NCBI GenBank assembly: GCA_017434045.1
Contig: JAFRGA010000047.1
Span: 1 to 40,679 of the forward strand
DNA: 40,679 nucleotides
Direction of reading: 5' to 3'
Source of the DNA: Eggerthellaceae bacterium
GTDB lineage: Bacteria; Actinomycetota; Coriobacteriia; Coriobacteriales; Eggerthellaceae
The position numbers and the translations under genes are program-made. Under the pieces are notes generated by a model. That model did not search any database. It was not told the DNA's origin and saw only the letters and a program-made list of their open reading frames with translations. This document shows positions 8,100-15,496 of this stretch, piece after piece; positions within the stretch are counted from its first letter, which is position 1; each line of letters starts with the position of its first letter.

Positions 8100-9125
8100 A
8101 TGATTAAAGTCGGTATCAACGGATTTGGTCGCATCGGCTCACTGGCTTTCAGGGCCGCTATGAAGGCTGACGACATCGAGGTTGTCGGCATCAACGCTCC
8201 GAGCCATCCTGCTTCGCAGCTCGCCTATGCAATCAAGTACGACACCGTGCACCGTGGTTATGACGGTGAAGTTTCTGCAGACGACGAGCGCAGCGTGCTG
8301 ATCGTCGACGGCAAGGAAGTTCCCGTGCTCGCTGACAACAAGTACCGCGACGCTTCCCTCATCCCGTGGGGCGAGCTGGGTGCCGAGTACGTTCTCGAGT
8401 GCACTGGCAAGTATCTGACGAGGGAAAAGGCCCAGGTGCATCTGGACGCCGGCGCCAAGGTCGTCGTCATGTCCGGTCCTGCGAAGGACGACACGCCGAT
8501 GTTCGTCTGCGGCGTCAACCTCGAGAAGTACACGGCGGACATGGACATGGTCTCCAACGCTTCCTGCACCACCAACTGCCTGGCCCCGATGGCCAAGGTC
8601 CTCAACGACAACTTCGGCATCATCGAGGGCCTCATGACCACGATTCATGCTGCCACCGCTTCGCAGTCGACCGTCGACGCCTTCTCGGCGAAGAACTATC
8701 GTCTCGGCCGCACCGTGTTCAACAACATCATCCCGACCACGACCGGCGCCGCCAAGGCCGTGGGCAAGGTCATCCCCGACCTGAACGGCAAGCTGACCGG
8801 CATCTCCGTGCGCGTGCCGTCCGCTAACGTGTCGCTCGTCGACCTGACCTGCCGCCTGGAGAAGGGCGCAACGTACGAGGAGATCTGCGCTGCCATGAAG
8901 GCCGCAGCCGAAGGCCCGATGAAGGGCGTTCTGGCCTACACCGACGAGGCCGTCGTCTCGCAGGACTTCTGCACCGACCCGCACACCTCGATTTTCGACG
9001 CCACCGCTGGCGTTGCCCTGACCGACAACTTCGTGAAGGTGTTCTCGTGGTACGACAACGAGTGGGGCTTCTCCAACAAGATGCTCGACCTCACCCGTCA
9101 CATCGACTCCGTCCGCAAGGCATAG
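8100..9125 (+). CDS. gap: Glyceraldehyde-3-phosphate dehydrogenase, type I
   Basis: Glycolytic/gluconeogenic enzyme that oxidises and phosphorylates glyceraldehyde 3-phosphate with NAD(P)+ in the cytoplasm. The 341-residue protein starts with the Rossmann motif [11 protein letters not shown], has the catalytic SNASCTTNC motif (Cys156), the HAATASQ substrate segment with its conserved histidine, and the [13 protein letters not shown] ending. Length and motifs are canonical. ATG 8100 is preceded by GGGAGGA. It appears to be transcribed alone, ending at a hairpin. Confidence 0.97.
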   Translation: MIKVGINGFGRIGSLAFRAAMKADDIEVVGINAPSHPASQLAYAIKYDTVHRGYDGEVSADDERSVLIVDGKEVPVLADNKYRDASLIPWGELGAEYVLECTGKYLTREKAQVHLDAGAKVVVMSGPAKDDTPMFVCGVNLEKYTADMDMVSNASCTTNCLAPMAKVLNDNFGIIEGLMTTIHAATASQSTVDAFSAKNYRLGRTVFNNIIPTTTGAAKAVGKVIPDLNGKLTGISVRVPSANVSLVDLTCRLEKGATYEEICAAMKAAAEGPMKGVLAYTDEAVVSQDFCTDPHTSIFDATAGVALTDNFVKVFSWYDNEWGFSNKMLDLTRHIDSVRKA

Positions 9126-9149
9126 AGCCTGCACGTGCAGCCTGATTGG

Positions 9150-9175
9150 AAGCGCCCCCGATATCGGGGGCGCTT
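9150..9175 (+). terminator. Terminator-like palindrome after gap
   Basis: A perfect 26-base palindrome: AAGCGCCCCCGAT followed by its complement, 24 bases after the gap stop, followed by a short CTGCTTG rather than a full U-run. Confidence 0.75.
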
Positions 9176-9219
9176 CTGCTTGAACTAGAACCCGACACGG
9201 GGGGCAGTTGCTCTGCCAG

Positions 9220-9461
9220 GTTTGCTCGCCCGCCTGAAGGGGTTCGCCTGCGGCCCTTCGGGGTATGTTCTTGCGAGATTAAACGTTCCTGACTGCGCTC
9301 CGCGCATTCAGGAAACAGTTCTGGAAGTATGCACGGGGGCAAGCTGAAGCTTGCCCGTCCTCGCTGAAAACAGCCCACTGGGCTGTTTTCCGGGCGCTCG
9401 GACCCTGCGGAAGCGGCTCACCCCTTCGGTCGGACGACCAGACAGGGGAAATACCCCTGTC
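9220..9461 (-). repeat. Gene-free hairpin-rich region with a divergent copy of the 13-kb/20-kb intergenic element
   Basis: The 509-base gap 9126-9634 has no gene I can support. Bases 9404-9437 on the minus strand match 13098-13131 on the plus strand at 33 of 34 positions (core CCGCTTCCGCAGG), and 9227-9261 matches the second conserved block (GAAGGG..GCAGGCGAACCCCTTC). Between them sit two further hairpins: GGGCAAGCT-GA-AGCTTGCCC (9337-9356) and GAAAACAGCCC-ACT-GGGCTGTTTTC (9366-9390). Beyond it lies GACAGGGG-AAATA-CCCCTGTC (9441-9461). The long flanking arms of the other copies are not kept here. Confidence 0.6.
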
Positions 9462-9634
9462 AAATCTTTCCGTGCTCTCAGTAGGTCCGCCAGCCCGGTC
9501 CGCATCCTTCAAGGTTAATAGAAGCTAAGTAGGTATCAAATCGACTATTTGAACAGGGCGTAAAGATTGTAATCGGGTGTGTTACAGTGGTTCAAAAGTT
9601 ACTGTGTAGCGATGTATGGAACAGGGAGGTCGCC

Positions 9635-10963
9635 ATGGCAGCTGAGCACATCGTCCATTCAATTCCGCCGACGTACGACGAGCGGAGCCGCGTGCTGGTG
9701 CTCGGCTCGCTCCCCAGTCCCGCCTCACGTGACCTCGGCTTCAACTACGGACATCCGCGAAACCGGTTCTGGCAGGTCATGGCCTATCTAGCCGACGAGC
9801 CCCTCCCGTCCACGAACGAACGCAAGCGCGATTTCTGCCTGAGGCATCACATCGCGCTGTGGGATGTCGTGGCCGAGTGCGACATAGAAGGCGCAAGCGA
9901 CGCCTCCATTCGCGATGCGAAGCCGAATGATTTATCGCTCATCACTGGCAGTGCGCCTGTTGAGGCGGTGTTCTGCACGGGGGCGAAATCATTCGAGCTG
10001 TATCGGAGGCTGGGGTGCGAGGAGGCAACCGGTCTTCCCGCCATCAAGCTTCCCTCGACGAGTCCCGCGAATGCGGCGTGCGGGTTCGAGAAGCTCGCAT
10101 CGGCATACGCGCAGATTTTCGAGCATACGCGTGAAGACGACGTTCCCACGCTCGATGTCCCGCAGGTAGTAGCCTTGGAGAAGGCTATCGATGCAGGTGG
10201 GACGTCGCTTGCGGAGCTGATGGACCGCGCCGGAACAGCGTTGGCGTACAGGGTCGAGCAGGTTCTGGCCCAACTCGGGCAGGGCACGTATGCAAGGAAG
10301 CTCGAATCGCAGAAGAGCTCGGGCGGTTTGCCCGTAACGCTTCTCTGCGGGAGCGGGAACAACGGGGGAGACGGCTGGGTTGCTGCAGAGTTGCTCGCCC
10401 GGGAAGGCGTGGGCGTTTGCCTCGTCACCGACAAGTTGCCCAGCGCGATCGCCGCCCAACCCGCTCATGACGCGGCTTGCCGCACATGGGAGCGCCTCAC
10501 CTCGCTAGGGGGGATGGTCGTCGAAGGAGACGGAGAGCTTTCAAAAGCCTGTGGCCGGTCTTCGGAAAGCGGCGGAAGTCAAGGCAGCTCCCAGCTCGGC
10601 GGGTGCCCGCTCATCCTCGTGAGCCCTTCCGAGGGCAATCTCTCCGCTGTGGTCGACAACTCGCAGGTGGTGGTAGATGCCCTGTTGGGAACGGGGTTCA
10701 AGCACGATTCGGTGAAAGAGCCCTACTGCACGTGGATTCGCGTCGCGAACGAGCGGAGGCGCGGGCACATCGCTATATCCGCAGATGTGGCAAGTGGTGT
10801 GAACGCCCAGACCGGGAACGTGTCGAATCCTTGCCTGGTCGCCGACGAGACCGTGACAATGATTGTGCGCAAGCCTGGGCTCGATGCGCCCGAATGCGGC
10901 GTTGTCAGCGTCGGACACCTTGCGTATTTCGAGCCGTATCTCTCCGGCGTCGTCAACGCATAG
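9635..10963 (+). CDS. Fusion: hypoxanthine/uracil-DNA glycosylase-like + NAD(P)HX epimerase (YjeF N-domain)
   Basis: 442 residues, two domains. Residues 1 to about 165 look like a DNA-deoxyinosine glycosylase of the uracil-DNA glycosylase superfamily: VLVLGSLPSPASRD, then GHPRNRFWQVM, and a C-terminal LPSTSPAN motif; such enzymes remove deaminated bases. Residues from about 170 to 442 are a YjeF N-terminal domain (NnrE): CGSGNNGGDGW at 238-248, VVDALLGTGF and ISADVASGVNAQTG, the signature of the epimerase that repairs R-NAD(P)HX. The YjeF C-terminal dehydratase domain is absent. A Ser/Gly-rich stretch (around residues 307-325) interrupts the epimerase part. ATG 9635 follows AGGGAGG at 9623-9629. 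The two repair activities being in one chain is unusual. Confidence 0.85.
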   Translation: MAAEHIVHSIPPTYDERSRVLVLGSLPSPASRDLGFNYGHPRNRFWQVMAYLADEPLPSTNERKRDFCLRHHIALWDVVAECDIEGASDASIRDAKPNDLSLITGSAPVEAVFCTGAKSFELYRRLGCEEATGLPAIKLPSTSPANAACGFEKLASAYAQIFEHTREDDVPTLDVPQVVALEKAIDAGGTSLAELMDRAGTALAYRVEQVLAQLGQGTYARKLESQKSSGGLPVTLLCGSGNNGGDGWVAAELLAREGVGVCLVTDKLPSAIAAQPAHDAACRTWERLTSLGGMVVEGDGELSKACGRSSESGGSQGSSQLGGCPLILVSPSEGNLSAVVDNSQVVVDALLGTGFKHDSVKEPYCTWIRVANERRRGHIAISADVASGVNAQTGNVSNPCLVADETVTMIVRKPGLDAPECGVVSVGHLAYFEPYLSGVVNA

Positions 10964-10982
10964 CTTTCAAATCTGTGAAGAA

Positions 10983-11069
10983 AGTAAGTAACCTTACTAA
11001 ATCCTGAGTTTCCGACGATGAATAGTCAGGAACCTTACTATAATGCGATTCATAAAGTAAGGTAGCTTA
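10983..11069 (+). promoter_or_regulatory. Promoter/operator region of the MarR gene
   Basis: Contains AGTAAG-TAAC-CTTACT (10983-10998, perfect inverted repeat), a second half site ACCTTACT (11032-11039) running into TATAAT (11039-11044, probable -10), and TAAG-GTAG-CTTA (11058-11069). Repeated AGTAAGG/CCTTACT sites around the -10 box are what an autoregulated MarR repressor would bind; that the MarR gene downstream does so is inference. Confidence 0.6.
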
Positions 11070-11095
11070 TTAATTACAGATGAAAGGATCGAGCT

Positions 11096-11743
11096 ATGGC
11101 AATCGACAATGAAGAGCTGTTGGGCAAGTTCGTACGCGCGGGTATGATCATGCGGCACATCGACGGGGAGGGCCCGCGTTGCTGCAGGCATGGGCATCAC
11201 CACGAGGGTCAGGGGAAATGCGGAATGCACGGCCATGACGGTGAAGCTTCTGAACAAGGGCGCGAGGAACGTCATGATCATGGTTCCGCCTGCTGTGGTC
11301 ACGGCCACGGCCACGGACACGGCCATGGTGAGGGCCGTTGCCATCACGGCAAGCGTCGCCGTGGTCAGGCGCGGGTTCTGACGATGCTGTCTATGCAGGA
11401 AGGCATCAGCCAGAAGGACTTGGCTTTCCTCTTGGGCATTCGTCCCCAGACGTTGGGCGAGATGCTGCAGAAGCTCGAGGAGCGGGGGCTGGTAGAGCGC
11501 AAGAAGTCCGAGGCCGATGGCCGCATCATCCAGGTCTACCTCACCGACGAGGGCCGCAGCAGGGCTGCTGAAATAGCCGAACGCCGCTCCTTGGTGGCGG
11601 CAGACATGTTCTCCGCGCTCGACGAGACCGAGAAAGAGCAGCTCCTCGTCATCCTCGACAAGCTCGGTGACGAACTCGACAAGTATCGTCCGCCTCGCCA
11701 TTGCAAGCATGCCAAGGAAGGTCAGGACGAGGGGCGGGAATAA
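11096..11743 (+). CDS. MarR-family regulator with Cys/His-rich N-terminal region
   Basis: 215 residues. From about residue 90 to 190 it is a MarR winged helix: RVLTMLSMQEGISQKDLAFLLGIRP, the recognition helix QTLGEMLQKLEERGLVERK, and the wing EADGRIIQVYLTDEGR. The first 90 residues carry an unusual run of metal-ligand residues: RCCRHGHHHEG (29-38), CGMHGHDGE, HDHGSACCGHG and an alternating HGHGHGHG stretch (71-78), then RCHHGKRRRG. This suggests binding of zinc, nickel or similar; which metal, and whether it alters DNA binding, cannot be read from sequence. ATG 11096 follows AAAGGA. Ends at a good terminator, so it is probably monocistronic and autoregulated. Confidence 0.88.
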   Translation: MAIDNEELLGKFVRAGMIMRHIDGEGPRCCRHGHHHEGQGKCGMHGHDGEASEQGREERHDHGSACCGHGHGHGHGHGEGRCHHGKRRRGQARVLTMLSMQEGISQKDLAFLLGIRPQTLGEMLQKLEERGLVERKKSEADGRIIQVYLTDEGRSRAAEIAERRSLVAADMFSALDETEKEQLLVILDKLGDELDKYRPPRHCKHAKEGQDEGRE

Positions 11744-11791
11744 CGCCTCGGGCGCTTGCTGAGCGCTGTTTCGAACAACCCGTTTGACGTG

Positions 11792-11831
11792 AACCGCTGG
11801 GGGATTCAAATAGATCTTCCAGCGGTTTTTT
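11792..11831 (+). terminator. Rho-independent terminator after the MarR gene
   Basis: Stem AACCGCTGG (11792-11800) with CCAGCGGTT (11819-11827) and a run of six T at 11826-11831. Confidence 0.85.
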
Positions 11832-11955
11832 CTCATGATCGAACAGCGCCAAGTTGACAATCGACGTTTGAGAAAATGTAAGCGATTAGTAACCGTCGAC
11901 GTGTATGTTTCGAGCATAATTACAGGCAGTGAAAGCTCATGGACCGGAGGTTGTC

Positions 11956-13035
11956 ATGGTTGACGAGAAGAACGAACCAGCGGGTGATCACCAAGCTGGC
12001 GTTGCGGGTTTCCTCGCCCGCAAGGACATCGAGATAAGCTTCCAGCGCTATGCGATCGATGCCCTGTCAGCTATGGCGCAGGGTTTGTTCGCATCGTTGC
12101 TCATCGGGACCATCTTCAACACGATCGGAAACGTCTCGGGCGTAACGGTGTTCAACGATATCGGCGCGTTTGCAACGGCGGTAGCCGGCTCGGCGATGGC
12201 GGTGGCCATAGGCTTCGCGCTCAAGAGCCCCCCGCTCGTGCTGTACTCGCTCGTCGTCGTAGGCTATGCGGCCAATTCCGCGGGCGGCGCTGGCGGACCC
12301 CTTGCCGTGCTCGTGGTCGCTATCGTCGCGGCAGAGCTGGGCAAGGCGGTGTCGAAGGAAACGCGTGTCGACATACTCGTGACCCCGGCGGTCACGGTAG
12401 GCCTGGGCTGCGCGCTCGCCTTGCTCGCAGGTCCGGCCCTTGGCGCCGTGGCGACGGCCATCGGCAACTTCATCATGTGGGCAACCGAGCTGCAACCGTT
12501 CTGGATGGGGATCCTAGTGGCGGTTGCCGTGGGCGTCGCGCTCACCCTTCCCATCTCGTCGGCGGCTATCTGCGCCGCCCTCGGGCTGACGGGCTTGGCG
12601 GGAGGAGCCGCCCTTGCGGGATGCTGCGCTCAGATGGTCGGCTTCGCGGTCATCAGCTTCGCCGACAACGGATGGGGCGGCATCGTGTCGCAGGGAATCG
12701 GCACCTCGATGCTCCAGATGGGAAACATCATGCGCAAGCCTCTGATCTGGATGCCGGCCATCGTCGCATCTGCTGTTTGCGGCCCTGTTGCCACATGCGT
12801 GTTCGGGATGCAGCAGAACGGGCCCGCCATCGCATCGGGCATGGGGACATGCGGGCTCGTAGGCCCGATTGGCTTGTACAGCGGTTGGATTGCCGACGGC
12901 GTGGTGCCGGGCGCCTTCGAGTGGATCGGCATGCTGGTCGTATGCCTCGTACTTCCGGCAGTCGTGAGCTGGGCCGTGGCGTTCGCCATGCGCAAAGCCA
13001 ACCTCATCTGCGAAGGCGACATGAAGCTCGACTAG
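11956..13035 (+). CDS. PTS_EIIC-like (PTS transporter subunit IIC family) membrane protein
   Basis: 359 residues, almost wholly hydrophobic with about nine to ten membrane segments, matching the PTS_EIIC_2-type family: FQRYAIDALSAMAQGLFASLLIGTI near the start, GYAANSAGGAGGPLAV, LPISSAAICAALGLTGLAGGAALAGCCAQM and IMRKPLIWMPAIVASAV. The family is related to sugar PTS membrane subunits but members usually lack linked IIA/IIB domains, as here, so sugar phosphorylation is not shown. ATG 11956 follows GGAGG at 11946-11950. It lies behind the MarR gene but across a terminator, so common control is not evident. Confidence 0.8.
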   Translation: MVDEKNEPAGDHQAGVAGFLARKDIEISFQRYAIDALSAMAQGLFASLLIGTIFNTIGNVSGVTVFNDIGAFATAVAGSAMAVAIGFALKSPPLVLYSLVVVGYAANSAGGAGGPLAVLVVAIVAAELGKAVSKETRVDILVTPAVTVGLGCALALLAGPALGAVATAIGNFIMWATELQPFWMGILVAVAVGVALTLPISSAAICAALGLTGLAGGAALAGCCAQMVGFAVISFADNGWGGIVSQGIGTSMLQMGNIMRKPLIWMPAIVASAVCGPVATCVFGMQQNGPAIASGMGTCGLVGPIGLYSGWIADGVVPGAFEWIGMLVVCLVLPAVVSWAVAFAMRKANLICEGDMKLD

Positions 13036-13068
13036 ACTCCGCCTGTCTTGGCGAATGGCCCGCTCGAG

Positions 13069-13233
13069 GGGGTTCGCCTACAGCGTCCACTGCTAGATCG
13101 TCCGGCCGAAGGGGTGAGCCGCTTCCGCAGGCGGGCAGCGATGCGGCGTGTTGGTTGGGCTATTACCGCCGAAGGGCTGTAGGCGAACCCCTTCGGCCGG
13201 ACGATCTAGCAGTGGACGCTGTAGGCGAACCCC
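13069..13233. repeat. Intergenic element with 47-bp perfect inverted arms
   Basis: Left arm 13069-13115 and right arm 13187-13233 are exact reverse complements (47 of 47), separated by 71 bases. The spacer holds the conserved blocks CCGCTTCCGCAGGCGG (13119-13134) and TTACCGCCGAAGGGCTGTAGG (part of 13162-13186). The same blocks, in the same order and spacing, occur in the element at 19968-20137, whose arms have a different sequence. It contains no gene and no terminal direct repeats that I can see. Located between the PTS-like gene and the terminator at 13273. Confidence 0.9.
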
Positions 13234-13272
13234 TTCGGACGGGCGGCCTGCAAGAATCGGGCTGAGTGCACG

Positions 13273-13316
13273 AAAAAACCTGACGCAAGGCCCGAGCCCT
13301 GCGCCAGGTTTTTTTT
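13273..13316. terminator. Two-way terminator between convergent genes
   Basis: A6 run, then AACCTGACGCAAGG paired with CCCTGCGCCAGGTT (two A-C mismatches) around a CCGAG loop, then eight T. The flanking A and T runs make it work for both the PTS-like gene (+) and the split-barrel gene (-). Confidence 0.85.
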
Positions 13317-13339
13317 AGGCTTCTTCTAGGGTTTGCCAG

Positions 13340-13750
13340 TTAGGCGAGCTTGACGCCTGCCTGGGGGCCGGGTGCAGACGAGAAGACTTCGTCGATGTGG
13401 ACGTAGCATCCGCCCTTCGCCTTGATGGGAAGCCCCATCTTCTCGAAAGCGGCGTCGACCCATTCCTTCTGGGAGGTGAACTCATCGCCTTCGTTCACGT
13501 AACGTGCCGTTCCATACAGCTCATAGGCCTCGGTACCCTTCCAGAACACGATGGCGACTTTGGGATTGGCCTGGACGTTCTCGAGCGTCTTCTTGAAGAA
13601 CTGGTCGGAAAGGTAGACGGTCTCGTCGTCGACGACGGCCTTCATGGCGACGATGCAGCTGTTGGGCTGGCCGTCTGCGCGTGCAGTGGTGAACACGACG
13701 TCCTTGACCTCTTTGAACAACGCTTGGACTTCTGCGGACATAACTGCCAT
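13340..13750 (-). CDS. Pyridoxamine 5'-phosphate oxidase-like flavin-binding split-barrel protein
   Basis: 136 residues with the split beta-barrel pattern of the PNPOx-like FMN proteins: VVFTTARADGQPNSCIVAMKAVVDDETVYLSDQ, then the helix KKTLENVQANPKVAIVFW, then YELYGTARYV. Proteins of this type bind FMN or related cofactors and act as small oxidoreductases, but the substrate is unknown; true PNPOx activity is unlikely at this length. The start at 13750 has AGGAGA 5 bases upstream. It follows the tcdA-like gene by 9 bases, so they are probably one transcript. Confidence 0.85.
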   Translation of the reverse strand: MAVMSAEVQALFKEVKDVVFTTARADGQPNSCIVAMKAVVDDETVYLSDQFFKKTLENVQANPKVAIVFWKGTEAYELYGTARYVNEGDEFTSQKEWVDAAFEKMGLPIKAKGGCYVHIDEVFSSAPGPQAGVKLA

Positions 13751-13759
13751 GGCAATCTC

Positions 13760-14590
13760 CTAACTCGTACGATCTATGCTGTAATCGGCATTGCTATCCA
13801 TTATAGTCTTGCTGACGAGATCCTTCACCACCTCGCCGGCAAGGACGAGCCCGGCAGCGGGTGGGACGAACGAAACGGAACCGGGAATGCCCGCGCGACC
13901 GAATTTGTCCAAATTGACGGGTGCCGCTTCGCGATGCGGCGTATCGGCTTGCGCCTTTGAGGCGATTTTCGCGCGATAGGCTTCTTGCGCCTGTGCCGAG
14001 GGCTGAAGGGCCGGCTCCTCGGAATACACCACCTTGAGATGCTTCACGCCCCGCTTGCGGCATTCCTTGCGGATGATCTTCGCCAACGGGCAGATGGACG
14101 TCCCGTAGATGTCGCCGACCCGCAGCGCCGTGGGGTCGAGCTTGTTCGCAGTGCCCATGCTTGAGACGAGGGGCGTGCCAATCTGCTGGCACCTCTCTAT
14201 GAGCAGGAGTTTTGCAGTAACTGTATCCACGGCGTCAATCACGTAGTTGAACTGACCCAAGTCGATCGAGTCCGCTGTGTCGGGAAGGTAGAAGCACTTG
14301 AGGGCGGTTACCTTGCACGATGGGTTGATATCGGCGACGCGTTGCGTCATGACGTCAGCTTTGTAAAGCCCGATGGTTGATTGGAGCGCGACGATCTGGC
14401 GGTTGACGTTCGTGGGGCTCACGCGGTCGTGGTCGACGAGGGTTAGCGCGCCGATGCCCGCCCTTGCCAGGGCTTCTGCAGCATAACCGCCGACTCCGCC
14501 AAGGCCGAACACGGCGACATGCGAGGCTTCGAGCACCCTCATGGCTTCGTTGCCAAGCAGCAATTCGGTTCTCGCGAACAGGTCGGGCAT
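13760..14590 (-). CDS. tcdA: ThiF/MoeB-family protein, tRNA threonylcarbamoyladenosine dehydratase (TcdA)-like
   Basis: 276 residues. E1-like adenylating enzyme: nucleotide-binding GLGGVGGYAAEALARAGIG (29-47), LVDHDRVSPTNVNRQI, YVIDAVDTVTAKLLLIERC, and GTANKLDPTALRVGDIYGTSICPLAKIIRKECRKRG, which is the TcdA (CsdL/YgdL) subgroup pattern. TcdA uses ATP to cyclise t6A in tRNA to ct6A. An Ala/Gln-rich segment around residues 200-225 is poorly conserved. A GGAAGG sits just upstream of the start. Next to it on the same strand lies the membrane protein gene upstream. Confidence 0.9.
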   Translation of the reverse strand: MPDLFARTELLLGNEAMRVLEASHVAVFGLGGVGGYAAEALARAGIGALTLVDHDRVSPTNVNRQIVALQSTIGLYKADVMTQRVADINPSCKVTALKCFYLPDTADSIDLGQFNYVIDAVDTVTAKLLLIERCQQIGTPLVSSMGTANKLDPTALRVGDIYGTSICPLAKIIRKECRKRGVKHLKVVYSEEPALQPSAQAQEAYRAKIASKAQADTPHREAAPVNLDKFGRAGIPGSVSFVPPAAGLVLAGEVVKDLVSKTIMDSNADYSIDRTS

Positions 14591-14629
14591 GATGGGCCTT
14601 CCGATACGACTTGATGTCCTGGATAGATT

Positions 14630-15073
14630 CTACTCCACAGGTGCATCCGACGTGTCGTTGAAAGGTCGTTTACGAGAGAGGAAGAACGCGAAGGCCAGGC
14701 AGATGAGTCCTGCGGCATCGAAGGCGATGAAGCGCATGATCGAGGAACCGAGCACGGAGAGGCCCGGGTCCAGGTTGGCGTAAAGCAAGCTTTCCCCGAC
14801 CAGGCCGATGACCTGCTGTGCGATGATGACGCCGAACAGCACGCGGTGGCGCTCAGGATGCGCAATTGCCGGAGGGTACGTCGCATTCCACATCAGGAAG
14901 CAGATCCCGAACGACTGGACGATCGTTTCGGACGAGGGGCCGGCAAGTTCGTAAGCAGCCGTATAAGCGCCTGGCCAGATCAGGAACTGCAGGGCACACT
15001 GGACATTTATGAAGAACACAGCGCCTACGAGCAGACGTGCGGCCCAGATCCCCCTATTTAACGGCCGTCCCAT
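14630..15073 (-). CDS. Small four-helix membrane protein, unknown function
   Basis: 147 residues with four hydrophobic segments (about 11-33, 50-66, 80-96 and 106-132), short loops and a charged C-terminus. The pattern IVQSFGICFLMWNATYPPAIAHPERHR is recognisable as a widespread uncharacterised DoxX-like arrangement, but I cannot assign it with certainty. It lies 39 bases upstream of the tcdA-like gene on the same strand and so may be cotranscribed. Confidence 0.7.
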   Translation of the reverse strand: MGRPLNRGIWAARLLVGAVFFINVQCALQFLIWPGAYTAAYELAGPSSETIVQSFGICFLMWNATYPPAIAHPERHRVLFGVIIAQQVIGLVGESLLYANLDPGLSVLGSSIMRFIAFDAAGLICLAFAFFLSRKRPFNDTSDAPVE

Positions 15074-15496
15074 GATGCCCTATCGAGCATGCGCCGAAGC
15101 GCATCTTCAGCTCGCCTGCCAATTTCCACGAGAGCCCTCCTTGCCAATTTGCCACCCATTATAGATTGTATTGAACGATGCGGATCCGATTCGTTTTCCA
15201 AGCTCTTCGAGCCCAATTGCGCACAGGACACGAGAGCCTCGTACCAAGCTGCGCCTAAACACCACAATTCGTAGCTTTTTGGGTCATTCCCATAGGGGCA
15301 GTTACATAAAGAAATGCATGATTACCTGCGGTAATGGCAATCGAAAGCACAGATAAAAGAAATTTATGACTCCTGAAAAGGCATTATTAATTATTGATAT
15401 TTCTATCATTAGTATTTATAATAAAATAATCGCGGTCACTAAAGACTGGCATTAGTGGCCAAAAGTCAACTTTCAAATAGACGGAAGGAGTGGTGA
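15074..15496 (+). promoter_or_regulatory. Long leader region before the first grd unit
   Basis: A 423-base gap without a supportable gene. The left two thirds show nothing specific. Bases 15355-15430 are strongly AT-rich and carry the promoter at 15394-15422. The last 70 bases form the leader, with a near-perfect hairpin GGTCACTAA/TTAGTGGCC (15434-15442 with 15452-15460, one G-T pair) and the ribosome site GGAAGGAG at 15483-15490. No glycine riboswitch pattern was recognised. Confidence 0.6.
15394..15437 (+). promoter_or_regulatory. Promoter of the first grd unit with near-palindrome at the start site
   Basis: TTGATA (15394-15399), 17-base spacer, TATAAT (15417-15422): a near-consensus housekeeping promoter. 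Five bases after the -10 box is AATCGCGGTC (15428-15437), 7 of 10 identical to the AATCGCGATT palindrome found at the selB, selC and trxB promoters. Confidence 0.75.

Noticed and set aside
15074..15496. Glycine riboswitch before the first grd unit
   Set aside because: No tandem aptamer pattern; only a short hairpin is seen.
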